Positions 34,574 to 43,135 of a stretch of DNA of 64,000 nt are shown in pieces; positions within the stretch are counted from its first letter, which is position 1; every line of letters begins with the position of its first letter. Both the position numbers and the translations under genes were made by a program. The notes beneath the pieces were generated by a model. It had not been told where the DNA came from, did not search any database, and saw only the letters and a program-made list of their open reading frames with translations. Source of the stretch: CAVQZA01 sp963718355 (lineage in GTDB: Bacteria; Actinomycetota; Thermoleophilia; Gaiellales; Gaiellaceae); assembly GCA_963718355.1 (NCBI GenBank), contig CAVQZA010000016.1:186001-250000 (forward strand). Reading direction: 5' to 3'.

Positions 34574-36628
34574 ATGGCAGCTTTCGAGCCCGGCAAGATC
34601 CGCAACGTTGTCGTGGTAGGTCACCGCGGCACCGGCAAGACCTCGCTCGTCGAGGCGATGCTGTTCCAGAGCGGGGCCACCACGAGGCTCGGCTCGGTGG
34701 ACGCGGGCACGACCGTCTCGGACTGGGACGAGGACGAGAAGAAGCGCCAGATGTCGCTCCAGGCGTCGCTGTCGACGGTGGAGTGGCAGGGACGCAAGAT
34801 CAACCTCGTCGACACACCCGGCGACCCGGGCTTCCAGGGCGACGCGCTCGCCGCGCTGCGCGTGGTCGAAGGCGCGCTGTTCATGGTCAGCGGCGTGATG
34901 GGCGTCGAGGTCGGGACGCAGCGCCTGTGGAAACGCGCCGACGAGCTCGGGCTCGCGCGCGTCGTCTTCGTGAACATGCTCGACCGCGAGCGCGCCGACT
35001 TCTTCCAAGATCTCGACGCGATGCGCGAGCAGCTCTCGGAGCGCTGCGTCGTCGTCGAGCTGCCGATCGGCCACGAGCAGGAGCTGACCGGCGTCGTCGA
35101 CATCCTGCACATGTGCGCCTACACGAGCCCGGAGGGTGGGCGCGAGGGCGAGCCGCAGCCGATCCCCGCGGACATGGCCCCGCTCGTCGCGGAGTACCGC
35201 GAGAAGCTGCTCGACGAGGTAGTCCAGAGCGACGAGGGGCTGATGGAGCGCTACCTCGAGGGCGAGGAGCTCTCGGTCGAGGAGGTCGCCCACGCGCTGA
35301 AGGACGCGGTCACGCGCGGTGAGGTCTTCCCGGTCGCCTGTGGCGTCGCCACGAAGAATCTCGGCACGCGCGCGCTGCTCGACCTGCTCGTCGAGGGCGT
35401 GCCCTCGCCGGCGAAGAAGGGCGCGCCGCCGATCGAGGTCGACGGCGCGGCCACTGCCGCGTTCGTCTTCAAGACGATCGCCGATCCGTTCGCCGGCCGG
35501 ATCAACCTCTTCCGCGTCCTTCAGGGCGAGATCAACACCGACTCGACGCTCACCGACGCGCGCACCCATGGCAAGGAGCGGATGGGCACGCTGCTCCAGC
35601 TCCAGGGCAAGGAGCACACGAACTCCCACTCGTTCGGCGCGGGCGACCTCGGCGCCGCGGCCAAGCTGAAGGACGTCGCCACCGGCGATCTCCTGCTCGA
35701 TCACGACCAGCCGGTCGAGCTGCCGAAGATCGGCTTCCCGGAGCCGGTGATGAGCTTCGCGATCACGCCGAAGGCAAAGGGCGACGAGGAGAAGATGGGC
35801 ACCGGCCTGCGCCGCCTCCAGGAGGAGGACCCGACCCTGTCGCTGCGCCGCGACCAGCAGACCGGCGAGCAGCTCCTCTCCGGGATGAGCCAGATCCACG
35901 TCGAGGTCGCGGTCGACCGGCTGCACAGCCGCTTCGGCGTCGACGTCGAGCTGCATCCGCCGCGCGTCCCGTACCTCGAGACGATCCGCAAGGAGTCACG
36001 CGCGCAGGGGCGCTACAAGAAGCAGACGGGCGGCCGCGGCCAGTTCGGCGACTGCCACGTCGTGCTCGAGCCACTCGATGGCCACACGGGCTACGAGTTC
36101 GTCGACAAGATCGTCGGCGGCGTGATCCCGCAGAGCTTCAGGCCGGCGGTCGACAAGGGGATCCAGGAGGCGATGCTGCACGGCGAGCTCGCCGGTGCGC
36201 CGGTGCAGGGCGTGCGCGTGCGCCTCGTCGACGGCAGCTACCACACCGTCGACTCCTCCGAGATGGCGTTCAAGATCGCCGGCTCGATGGCGTTCAAGCA
36301 GGCCTACGAGAAGGCCGACCCGGTGCTGCTCGAGCCGATCATGGAGATCGAGGTGACGGTTCCCGACGAGACGGTCGGTGCGGTCAACGGCGACCTCAAC
36401 TCACGGCGCGGGCGCCTGGTCGGCATGGAGCCGCGGAACGGGATGACGACGATCAAGGCCGAGGCGCCGATGGCCGAGATCCTCACCTACTCGCAGTCGC
36501 TGACGTCGATGACCGGCGGGCGCGGAGACTATTCGATGCACTTCCTCCGCTACGAGGAAGTCCCGTCGCACATCGCACAGAAGCTGATCACCGATTTCAA
36601 GAAGGAACGCGAAGAGGCGAAGGCATGA
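34574..36628 (+). CDS. Elongation factor G-like translational GTPase
   Basis: 684 aa from ATG at 34574. Five-domain EF-G architecture. The G domain has G1 GHRGTGKTS (about residue 16), G3 DTPGDPGF (usually DTPGHVDF) and G4 NMLD (usually NKMD). The switch I motif RGIT of true EF-G is replaced by RQMSL. Domain IV (GRGQFGDCHVVLEPL) and domain V (SLTSMTGGRGDYSMHF) are present. It belongs to the EF-G-like/FusA2 group, not the housekeeping fusA, which sits with rpsL and tuf. The function is unsettled. Confidence 0.87.
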   Translation: MAAFEPGKIRNVVVVGHRGTGKTSLVEAMLFQSGATTRLGSVDAGTTVSDWDEDEKKRQMSLQASLSTVEWQGRKINLVDTPGDPGFQGDALAALRVVEGALFMVSGVMGVEVGTQRLWKRADELGLARVVFVNMLDRERADFFQDLDAMREQLSERCVVVELPIGHEQELTGVVDILHMCAYTSPEGGREGEPQPIPADMAPLVAEYREKLLDEVVQSDEGLMERYLEGEELSVEEVAHALKDAVTRGEVFPVACGVATKNLGTRALLDLLVEGVPSPAKKGAPPIEVDGAATAAFVFKTIADPFAGRINLFRVLQGEINTDSTLTDARTHGKERMGTLLQLQGKEHTNSHSFGAGDLGAAAKLKDVATGDLLLDHDQPVELPKIGFPEPVMSFAITPKAKGDEEKMGTGLRRLQEEDPTLSLRRDQQTGEQLLSGMSQIHVEVAVDRLHSRFGVDVELHPPRVPYLETIRKESRAQGRYKKQTGGRGQFGDCHVVLEPLDGHTGYEFVDKIVGGVIPQSFRPAVDKGIQEAMLHGELAGAPVQGVRVRLVDGSYHTVDSSEMAFKIAGSMAFKQAYEKADPVLLEPIMEIEVTVPDETVGAVNGDLNSRRGRLVGMEPRNGMTTIKAEAPMAEILTYSQSLTSMTGGRGDYSMHFLRYEEVPSHIAQKLITDFKKEREEAKA

Positions 36629-36653
36629 GCCTCCGCCTCCGCGATCCGAACGT

Positions 36654-36851
36654 CTAGACCTGCGGCTCGGGCTGCGGGCTCTTGTCCCGCAGGTGCTCGA
36701 TCAGGTCTGCGATGTCGACGACCTCCTGTTCGAGGTCGCGCTGGTAGGCCTCGAGGCGCTCCAGCAGCTCCTGCCTGTTCGGGAAGGGGCGCTGGAAGCC
36801 GAGGCGTCCGCGGCGGTGCTCGCCGCGAGGTCCGTGTCTATGTCCGTGCAT
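36654..36851 (-). CDS. Small PadR-associated protein
   Basis: 65 aa starting MHGHRHGPRGEHRRGR, rich in His, Gly and Arg, then a helix likely to form a coiled coil (ELLERLEAYQRDLEQEVVDI). The His/Gly head followed by a coiled coil recalls DUF5320-like partners of PadR regulators. AAGGAGG lies six bases before the ATG, and the gene overlaps the padR stop by 14 bases, so it is translated with it. A metal or effector role is possible but unproven. Confidence 0.7.
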   Translation of the reverse strand: MHGHRHGPRGEHRRGRLGFQRPFPNRQELLERLEAYQRDLEQEVVDIADLIEHLRDKSPQPEPQV

Positions 36852-37224
36852 CTGTCACCTCCTTTCCTGCGTCGTAGCGAGTGAGGAAGGCTGCGATCAC
36901 GCCCTGAGCCTCGCGGAGGGAGGACGCCCACTGGTCGAGCAGGGCACCTCCCGATTCGGTCAGCTCGTAGGTGCGCTTGCCGTCGCTCCAGGTGGAGGTG
37001 ACGATCCCCTCCAGCTCGAGCGCGCGCAGCACGCGGTAGAGGTTGCCCATGTCCACGCGGGTCTCGCCGGTCAGCTCGCCGAGCCGTTCGAGCAGCTCGT
37101 AGCCGTGGGCGGGACGCTCGCGCAGGAGCAGGAGGACGGCCGGCTCGCTGAACCGCTCGACGCGCGCGTTGACGCCCCAGCGTCCCGAGTGCAGGCGGCG
37201 GCGGGAGCGGGGCCCGCCTCTCAT
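36838..37224 (-). CDS. PadR-family transcriptional regulator
   Basis: 128 aa. Winged-helix core FSEPAVLLLLRERPAHGYEL, then MGNLYRVLRALELEGIVTST and DGKRTYELTESG, followed by a short dimerisation helix. PadR proteins repress efflux, stress or their own genes. The upstream imperfect palindrome at 37235-37256 is a candidate autoregulatory site. It forms an operon with the small His/Gly protein. Confidence 0.88.
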   Translation of the reverse strand: MRGGPRSRRRLHSGRWGVNARVERFSEPAVLLLLRERPAHGYELLERLGELTGETRVDMGNLYRVLRALELEGIVTSTWSDGKRTYELTESGGALLDQWASSLREAQGVIAAFLTRYDAGKEVTDART

Positions 37225-37234
37225 GGCATCCTCT

Positions 37235-37256
37235 TACAGTGTAAAACACACATGTA
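37235..37256. promoter_or_regulatory. Candidate PadR operator
   Basis: TACAGTGT-AAAAC-ACACATGTA is an imperfect inverted repeat just upstream of the padR start, between it and the divergent gene at 37311. PadR boxes often read ATGTA-TACAT. It could control both directions. Confidence 0.45.
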
Positions 37257-37310
37257 GTGAGACAGTAGCAGACCGGATGCCGGGTCCGCCTGGGCTATAG
37301 TCGGGCCGCT

Positions 37311-37925
37311 ATGCGGATCACGCGAGCCTCGGTAACGCGAACGTGCGCGATCTGTGAGCGCTCGTTGCTGATGGGCGAGCGCGCAACGCGCTTCTCGCCG
37401 GACGGAGACGACCGCTGGGTCGATGTCTGTCCGCTCTGCCAGGAGGTCGCCCTCGAATACGGCTGGCTGAAGGAGGGGAGCCCGACGACGCCGACGGTGC
37501 CGGCGGCCGCGCGCCGCAAGGGCCGCTTCAGCTTCGCCGCCCTGCTCTCGCCCCGCTCGCACGAGGAGGAGACGATCGCGACCGAGCCGATCCTGCGCCG
37601 CCTCTCGGAGCCCGAGCTTGCGATGGTCGAGGCCTCGGATCTCTTCAACGCGAGCGACTATCGCCGCACGATCGGCGGGATCGCGAAGAGCCTCGGCCCG
37701 CCGACCGCGAGCATCGTGCCGCTCTCCGGTGTCACCGGCGAGCTCGTGATCACGATCGCCTGGGACATCTCCTGGTACCAGTACCGCGTGCTGCCCGAGT
37801 CGGCGCAGCCGATCCGCCTCGCCGAGCGCGGCCACGACCTCGACGACCTCGAGGACATGTTCAAGGGCTGGAACGCCGGGATCGAGGAGGACGGCCGGAT
37901 CGTTCCCGAGATCGCGCGGCTCTGA
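37311..37925 (+). CDS. Zinc-ribbon protein of unknown function
   Basis: 204 aa. N-terminal treble CAIC (about residue 12) and CPLC (about 40) likely bind zinc. A Pro/Ala linker leads to a C-terminal alpha/beta domain (SGVTGELVITIAWDISWYQY) with an acidic end (LDDLEDMFKGWN). No family name recognised. The ATG of the next gene overlaps its TGA (TGATG). Confidence 0.65.
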   Translation: MRITRASVTRTCAICERSLLMGERATRFSPDGDDRWVDVCPLCQEVALEYGWLKEGSPTTPTVPAAARRKGRFSFAALLSPRSHEEETIATEPILRRLSEPELAMVEASDLFNASDYRRTIGGIAKSLGPPTASIVPLSGVTGELVITIAWDISWYQYRVLPESAQPIRLAERGHDLDDLEDMFKGWNAGIEEDGRIVPEIARL

Positions 37926-38455
37926 TGGACGCCGACGACAAGCTCCGGCTCGACTACGACACCACCGTGCGCGTGATCCTCGGCCTGGCCGACGTCCGCT
38001 TCAAGCTCCTCGGGCTGGTGCCGACGATCTCCGCCGCCGCGATCGCGATCGTGACCAAGAGCGGCGCGACGGCGGCCGAGCTGATGGCTCTCGGCTCGGT
38101 GGGCCTCGTGGCGACGCTCGGGATCCTCGTCTACGAGCTTCGCAACACCCAGCTCCACGACGCCGCGGTGGCACGGGCCGCGACGCTCGAAGGCGCGCTC
38201 GACCTCGAGGGCGGCGGGCTTTTCGGCTCGCGTCCGAAGAGTGGATTTCGACTGCTCGGTGCCTTCGAGATCTCCCACGACCGCGGGCTCGGCCTCGTCT
38301 ACGCCGCCGCGCTCGGCGGCTGGAGCTACCTCGTCGTCTGGGGCTTCGCGGCCGCGGTGCATCTCGTGCATCCGAAGGCCTGGGGCGGCGGAGCCGCGAT
38401 TGTCGTGGCGCTCGTCGTGCTGGCGGACGTCACTCGTTTGAGGGCCCCGGCCTAG
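37925..38455 (+). CDS. Four-helix membrane protein of unknown function
   Basis: 176 aa. A soluble N-terminal segment (MDADDKLRLDYDTTVRVILG) is followed by two helices (about 28-70), a cytoplasmic stretch, and two more helices near the C-terminus (about 130-165). It resembles small RipA/RyR-adjacent membrane proteins only in layout. Co-translated with the zinc-ribbon gene. Confidence 0.6.
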   Translation: MDADDKLRLDYDTTVRVILGLADVRFKLLGLVPTISAAAIAIVTKSGATAAELMALGSVGLVATLGILVYELRNTQLHDAAVARAATLEGALDLEGGGLFGSRPKSGFRLLGAFEISHDRGLGLVYAAALGGWSYLVVWGFAAAVHLVHPKAWGGGAAIVVALVVLADVTRLRAPA

Positions 38456-38490
38456 CGTCCGCCGGATTCGTCCTTACAATCCAAGACACG

Positions 38491-38709
38491 ATGATCTACT
38501 GCGTGATCCCCCGCGAGCTCGAGTCGGAGCTCTACGACAAGATGGTCGCGTACTACGAGGACAATCCCAACGTGACCGTGATCATCGACCGGCGCGACGG
38601 GCCTGACCGCCGCCACGGCAAGGCGCCCGGCGGCCTCCGCCTGATTCGCGACCGCCGCCGCGCGCGCGTGCCGGGGACCTTCCCCGACATCGACGGCGAC
38701 TCCAGCTAG
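38491..38709 (+). CDS. Small basic protein with DRR motifs
   Basis: 72 aa. A short alpha/beta start (MIYCVIPRELESELYDKMV) is followed by VIIDRRDGPDRRHGK and LIRDRRRARVPG. The DRRxGxDRR pattern recurs in the protein at 60.4 kb. No function known; a nucleic-acid or phosphate-binding role would fit the charge. It precedes the aldehyde dehydrogenase by ten bases. Confidence 0.6.
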   Translation: MIYCVIPRELESELYDKMVAYYEDNPNVTVIIDRRDGPDRRHGKAPGGLRLIRDRRRARVPGTFPDIDGDSS

Positions 38710-38719
38710 AGTCGGGCCC

Positions 38720-40204
38720 GTGCCTCGGGCCTTCCAGAACTACATCGGCGGGGAGTGGGTCGACGCCGCGAGCGGCGAGACGTTCGAGTCCCTGAGCCCG
38801 GCGACGGGCGAGGTGCTCGGCTCCTTCCCGAAGTCCGGGCCGGCCGATGTCGATCGCGCCGTCGCCGCCGCAAAGGCGGCCTTCGAGGAGTGGCGCCTCG
38901 TGCCGGCGCCGCGCCGCGCCGAGGTGCTCTACCGCTTCGCGAACCTGCTCACCGCCGAGAAAGAGTCACTTGCCGCGCTGATGAGCCGCGAGATGGGCAA
39001 GGTGCTCGCGGAGGCCGGCGGCGACGTGCAGGAGGCGATCGACATGAGCCTCTACATGGCCGGCGAGGGCAGGCGCATGTTCGGCCAGACGACGCCCTCC
39101 GAGCTGCGCGACAAGTTCATGATGAGCGTGCGGATGCCGATCGGCGTCGTCGGCGCGATCACGCCCTGGAACTTCCCGATCGCGATTCCCGCGTGGAAGC
39201 TCGCGCCCGCGCTCGTGTGCGGCAACACGATCGTCTTCAAGCCCGCCGAGGATACGCCGCTCCTCGCCGAGCGCTTCGTCGAGCTGCTCGACGCCGTGGG
39301 GCTGCCGAAGGGCGTGCTCAACATCGTGCACGGCTTCGGCGAGACCGCCGGCGATGCGCTCACGCGCCACCCGGACGTTCCCGTGCTCACGTTCACGGGC
39401 TCGCGCGAGACCGGAGTCCTCGTCACGAAGAACGCGGCCGATCACCTGAAGCATGTGCACCTCGAGCTCGGCGGCAAGAACGCGATCATCGTGATGGATG
39501 ACGCCGATGTCGACCTCGCCGTCGAAGGGATTCTCTGGTCGGCGTTCGGCACCACGGGCCAGCGCTGCACCGCCGCGAGCCGCGTGATCGTGCACGAGGC
39601 GGTCTACGACGAGCTCCAGGGGAAGCTCGTGGCGCGGGCCGAGGCGATGCGGCTCGGCCCCGGCTGGGAGGCCTCGACCGACGTCGGCCCGGTGATCAAC
39701 CGCGAGGCGCTCGAGCGGATTCATGCCTACACCGGAGTCGGCGAGAGCGAGGGTGCTCGCCTGCTGACCGGTGGCGAGATCGCGACGGGCGACGGGCTCG
39801 AGCGCGGCTTCTTCTATCGCCCCACGGTCTTCGGCGACGTCGAGCCCGGGATGCGAATCGCGCAGGAGGAGATCTTCGGCCCGACGACCGCCCTGATCCG
39901 GATCAAGTCCTTTGAGGAGGCCGTCGAGGTCGCAAACGGGATCCGCTACGGGCTCTCCTCGTCGATCTTTACGCGCGACGTCAACCAGGCGTTCCGCGCG
40001 ATGCGCGACCTCCAGGCCGGGATCACCTATATCAACGCGGGCACGACCGGGGCCGAGGTGCACCTGCCGTTCGGCGGCACGAAGGACACGGGCAACGGCC
40101 ACCGTGAGGCGGGCCAGGCGGCGCTCGACGTGTTCACCGAGTGGAAGTCGATCTACGTCGACTACTCGGGCAAGCTCCAGCGCGCGCAGATCGACGTCGA
40201 GTGA
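38720..40204 (+). CDS. NAD(P)-dependent aldehyde dehydrogenase
   Basis: 494 aa from GTG at 38720. Rossmann-type ALDH fold with TPWNFPIAIPAWKLAPAL, FTGSRETG, catalytic glutamate in LELGGKN and nucleophilic cysteine in GTTGQRCTAASR. The C-terminal GNGHREAGQAALDVFTEWK resembles semialdehyde dehydrogenases (alpha-aminoadipic or 2-oxoglutaric semialdehyde type). It oxidises a semialdehyde to the acid; the substrate is unresolved. Translationally coupled (GTGA) to the Nif3-like gene. Confidence 0.88.
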   Translation: MPRAFQNYIGGEWVDAASGETFESLSPATGEVLGSFPKSGPADVDRAVAAAKAAFEEWRLVPAPRRAEVLYRFANLLTAEKESLAALMSREMGKVLAEAGGDVQEAIDMSLYMAGEGRRMFGQTTPSELRDKFMMSVRMPIGVVGAITPWNFPIAIPAWKLAPALVCGNTIVFKPAEDTPLLAERFVELLDAVGLPKGVLNIVHGFGETAGDALTRHPDVPVLTFTGSRETGVLVTKNAADHLKHVHLELGGKNAIIVMDDADVDLAVEGILWSAFGTTGQRCTAASRVIVHEAVYDELQGKLVARAEAMRLGPGWEASTDVGPVINREALERIHAYTGVGESEGARLLTGGEIATGDGLERGFFYRPTVFGDVEPGMRIAQEEIFGPTTALIRIKSFEEAVEVANGIRYGLSSSIFTRDVNQAFRAMRDLQAGITYINAGTTGAEVHLPFGGTKDTGNGHREAGQAALDVFTEWKSIYVDYSGKLQRAQIDVE

Positions 40205-40518
40205 GCGTGAAGCTCGTGTGGTTCGTCCCGGCCGAGGCGCTCGACGCCACCAGGGACGCGGTTTTCGAGGCGGGCGCGGGACGGATCGGCAACTACGAGC
40301 GCTGCTCGTGGTTCACGGAGGGGACGGGAACGTTCGTCGCAGGCCCGGGCGCTCGGCCGGTCGTCGTCGGCGAGGGCGAGGCCGGACGCGAGGAGCGAGT
40401 CCCGGAGCTGCGCGTCGAGACGGTCGTCCCCGATGACCGGGTCGACGCCGTCGTCGCTGCGCTGCGCGCCGCTCATCCCTACGAGGAACCGGCCTTCGAC
40501 CTCTATCAGCTGCTGTGA
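40201..40518 (+). CDS. Nif3/YqfO C-terminal-like domain protein
   Basis: 105 aa from GTG at 40201. The whole protein is the CutA-like insert domain of YqfO/NIF3 proteins: VPAEALDATRDAVFEAGAG, RIGNYERCSWFTEGTGTF and AHPYEEPAFDLYQL. No dinuclear metal-site domain is attached. The function is unknown. It overlaps the neighbours at both ends (GTGA), placing it in an ALDH-Nif3-RNase H operon. Confidence 0.82.
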   Translation: MSVKLVWFVPAEALDATRDAVFEAGAGRIGNYERCSWFTEGTGTFVAGPGARPVVVGEGEAGREERVPELRVETVVPDDRVDAVVAALRAAHPYEEPAFDLYQLL

Positions 40519-40916
40519 AGGCGCGTCTCTTCACCGACGGCGGCGCTCGCGGGAACCCCGGCCCGGCCGCCTACGGCTTCGTGATCGAGGCCGAGGACGG
40601 CACCGTGCTCGCCGCCGTGGGCGAGGCGATCGGCGTCGCGACGAACAACGTCGCCGAGTACAGCGCACTGATCGCCGGACTCGAGCGTGCCGTCGAGCTG
40701 GCCGTGACCGAGCTCGAGGTCGTCTCCGACTCGGAGCTCCTCGTCAAGCAGATGACCGGCGAGTACCGCGTCAAGAACGAGACGCTCCAGGACATGCACA
40801 CCGACGCCCGTCGCGTCGCACGCAGGATCCCGAGAGTCACCTACACCGCGGTCCGCCGTGAGCACAACGAGCTCGCCGACCGGCTCGTCAACCAGGCGCT
40901 CGACGCCGCGCACTAG
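40515..40916 (+). CDS. Ribonuclease HI
   Basis: 133 aa, RNase H fold. Catalytic acids are aspartate in LFTDGGARGNPG (residue 8), glutamate in NNVAEYSAL (about 48), aspartate in VVSDSELL (about 72) and aspartate in HNELADRLVN (about 124). It cleaves RNA in RNA-DNA hybrids. Compact RnhA-like type without the basic handle. The GTG start overlaps the previous stop. Confidence 0.9.
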   Translation: MKARLFTDGGARGNPGPAAYGFVIEAEDGTVLAAVGEAIGVATNNVAEYSALIAGLERAVELAVTELEVVSDSELLVKQMTGEYRVKNETLQDMHTDARRVARRIPRVTYTAVRREHNELADRLVNQALDAAH

Positions 40917-40937
40917 GCCCGCTATCGTTCCGCGCAG

Positions 40938-40988
40938 ATGACCCGCGTGCTGCACTCCGCGCTCGCCCTTCTCCTGCTCCCCCGCTAG
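40938..40988 (+). CDS. Leucine-rich leader peptide upstream of leuA
   Basis: A 16-codon frame reads MTRVLHSALALLLLPR and stops. Six of sixteen codons are leucine, four of them consecutive (CTT CTC CTG CTC at 40968-40979). It lies 88 bases before leuA in the same direction, with alternative hairpins between. This is the layout of ribosome-mediated attenuation of leucine biosynthesis in other bacteria. The ribosome-binding site is weak. TATCGT at 40923 could be a -10 element. Confidence 0.65.
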   Translation: MTRVLHSALALLLLPR

Positions 40989-41017
40989 GGGGATCGGTCG
41001 TCGACATACCCGTGCCC

Positions 41018-41052
41018 GTGCGCCCCGCACCTCGAGGGAGCGGTGCGCCCTC
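41018..41052 (+). promoter_or_regulatory. Mutually exclusive hairpins of a putative leuA attenuator
   Basis: Stem A pairs GTGCG (41018-41022) with CGCAC (41026-41030). Stem B pairs CGCACC (41026-41031) with GGTGCG (41042-41047), sharing bases with A. Stem C pairs GAGGG (41034-41038) with CCCTC (41048-41052) and cannot form together with B. No U-tract follows C, so control might act on translation or through Rho. Folding was judged by eye. Confidence 0.5.
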
Positions 41053-41076
41053 CGTGCCGAGTCGAAGGGAAGCGCC

Positions 41077-42777
41077 ATGCCGATGCCGTTCCGAAAATAC
41101 CGCGAGTACGAGACCGTAGACCTGCCCGACCGCACCTGGCCGAACCAGGTGATCACCCGTGCGCCGATCTGGTGCTCGACCGACTTGCGCGACGGGAACC
41201 AGGCGCTCGTCAACCCGATGGACGCCGAGCGCAAGTGGAAGATGTTCGACCTCCTGCTGACCCTCGGGTACAAGGAGATCGAGGTCGGCTTCCCGTCGGC
41301 CTCGGCGACCGACTTCGACTTCTGCCGGCGGCTCGTCGAGGACTCGCTGATCCCCGACGACGTCACGATCGCCGTGCTCACGCAGGCGCGCCCGGAGCTG
41401 ATCGAGCGCACCTTCGACGCGTTCGAGGGCGCGCCCCGCGCGATCGTCCATCTCTACAACTCGACCTCGACGATCCAGCGGCGCGTCGTGTTCCGGCTCG
41501 ACAAGGCCGGGATCACCGGCCTCGCAGTGCGCGGCACGGCGCTCTGCCGGGAGCTCGCCTCGCGCTCGGACACCGATGTCGTCTACCAGTACTCGCCCGA
41601 GAGCTTCAACGGCACCGAGCTCGACTACGCGCTCGAGATCTGCGAGGCCGTGATCGCGGAGTGGGGGCCGACCCCGGAGGCGAAGCTGATCGTCAACCTG
41701 CCGACGACGGTCGAGGAGTTCCCGCCGAACGTCTATGCCGACCGGATCGAGTGGTTCTGCCGGAACGTGTCCGCGCGCGACTCGATCATCGTCAGCGTCC
41801 ATCCGCACAACGACCGCGGCACGGCGGTTGCAACGGCGGAGCTCGGGCTGATGGCCGGCGCCGAGCGCGTCGAGGGCACGCTGTTCGGCAACGGGGAGCG
41901 CACCGGCAACGTCGATCTCGTCACGCTCGCGCTGAATCTGCTCTCGCAGGGCGTCGACCCCGGCGTCGACCTCTCGCAGATCGACGAGGCAAAGCGGATC
42001 GTCGAGGAGTGCAACGAGCTGCCGATTCATCCGCGGCACCCGTACGTCGGCGAGCTCGTCTACACCGCGTTCTCCGGCTCGCACCAGGATGCGATCAAGA
42101 AGGGCATCGACGCCCACGAGCGCGAGCAGGCGGAGGTGTGGGACGTGCCGTACCTGCCGATCGACCCGAAGGACGTGGGCCGCGACTACGAGGCGATCAT
42201 CCGGGTCAACTCGCAGTCGGGGAAGGGCGGAGTCGCCTACCTGATGGAGACCGAGCACCACTTCGTGCTCCCGCGCGGGCTCCAGGTCGACTTCGCGCAG
42301 AAGGTGCAGCAGGTGACCGACTCGCGCGGCGGCGAGCTGACGGGCGACGAGATCTTCGAGACCTTCCGCGCCAACTACCTCGACTGGACTCAGCCGTACG
42401 AGCTGCTCTCGTACACGCACTCGAGCTCGGACGAGGACCGGATCACGGCGCGGATCCTGGCCGAGGGCGAGGAGGTCGAGATCGAGGGCGTCGGCAACGG
42501 CCCGATCGCGGCGCTCGTCGACGCGCTGGCGAGCAGCTTCGGCGTCTCGGTGCGGATCCGGGACTACCACGAGCACGCGATGGCTGCGAGCGCGGACGCG
42601 TCCGCGGCGGCCTATGTCGAGGCGGACGTCGACAACGAGGCGATCTGGGGCGTCGGCATCCATCCGAGCATCGTCACGGCCTCGCTGCGTGCGATCCTCA
42701 ACGCGGTCAACCGCGCGGCGGCGGCCAAGCAGGCGGCGCTCGCGGCAGCGGCGGCATTCGAGCGAGGGGAGTCGTAG
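41077..42777 (+). CDS. leuA: 2-isopropylmalate synthase
   Basis: 566 aa, the long actinobacterial form. HMGL-like TIM barrel with metal ligand start CSTDLRDGNQALV (about residue 32), EVGFPSASATDFDF and the HPHNDRGTA metal site (about 245). After about residue 420 comes the LeuA dimer/allosteric domain, including VEIEGVGNGPIAALVDAL. It condenses acetyl-CoA with 2-oxoisovalerate, the first step of leucine synthesis. GAAGGGA precedes the ATG by six bases. Likely under leader-peptide control. Confidence 0.95.
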   Translation: MPMPFRKYREYETVDLPDRTWPNQVITRAPIWCSTDLRDGNQALVNPMDAERKWKMFDLLLTLGYKEIEVGFPSASATDFDFCRRLVEDSLIPDDVTIAVLTQARPELIERTFDAFEGAPRAIVHLYNSTSTIQRRVVFRLDKAGITGLAVRGTALCRELASRSDTDVVYQYSPESFNGTELDYALEICEAVIAEWGPTPEAKLIVNLPTTVEEFPPNVYADRIEWFCRNVSARDSIIVSVHPHNDRGTAVATAELGLMAGAERVEGTLFGNGERTGNVDLVTLALNLLSQGVDPGVDLSQIDEAKRIVEECNELPIHPRHPYVGELVYTAFSGSHQDAIKKGIDAHEREQAEVWDVPYLPIDPKDVGRDYEAIIRVNSQSGKGGVAYLMETEHHFVLPRGLQVDFAQKVQQVTDSRGGELTGDEIFETFRANYLDWTQPYELLSYTHSSSDEDRITARILAEGEEVEIEGVGNGPIAALVDALASSFGVSVRIRDYHEHAMAASADASAAAYVEADVDNEAIWGVGIHPSIVTASLRAILNAVNRAAAAKQAALAAAAAFERGES

Positions 42778-43124
42778 TGGAAGTTCAGCGTTGGCACGCC
42801 GAGCCGGTCGACCAGCTCAATGCATTGCTGGGCCGGCAGATGATCCACACCGAGGGGATGACGCTCGCCCGGATCATCCTGGCGCAGGGCTGCGTCGTGC
42901 CGAGCCATCAGCACGCGAACGAGCAGATCGCGACGGTGCTCTCGGGGCAGCTGCGCTTCCGTGTCGGTGACGACGAGCAGGTGGTCGGCCCGGGCGAAAG
43001 CGTCGTGATCCCGTCAAACGTCCCGCACGAGGTGGAGGCACTCGAGGACTCGGTGGTGATGGACGTCTTCGCGCCGGTGCGAGAAGACTGGGTGCGAGGC
43101 GACGACGCGTATCTTCGGGGCTAG
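42777..43124 (+). CDS. Single-domain cupin protein
   Basis: 115 aa from GTG at 42777, overlapping the leuA stop by one base (TAGTG), with GAGGGG upstream. Cupin motif 1 is GCVVPSHQHANEQIATVLSG (metal-binding histidines and glutamate) and motif 2 is PSNVPHEVEAL. Such KdgF-like cupins bind a metal and small organic acids. Its coupling to leuA is unusual; the substrate is unknown. Confidence 0.83.
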   Translation: MEVQRWHAEPVDQLNALLGRQMIHTEGMTLARIILAQGCVVPSHQHANEQIATVLSGQLRFRVGDDEQVVGPGESVVIPSNVPHEVEALEDSVVMDVFAPVREDWVRGDDAYLRG

Positions 43125-43135
43125 CGAGGCGTCGC

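Noticed and set aside
36618..36657. Ten-codon frame MSLRLRDPNV overlapping the EF-G-like stop
   Set aside because: Too short, no regulatory logic and no ribosome-binding site of its own.
40938..41076. T-box riboswitch before leuA
   Set aside because: No T-box consensus (AGGGTGGNACCGCG) or specifier-loop structure was found; the Leu-rich peptide is a better explanation.
41043..42776. Long frame running in front of the cupin gene through leuA
   Set aside because: It is the out-of-frame shadow of leuA; the cupin begins at the GTG overlapping the leuA stop.
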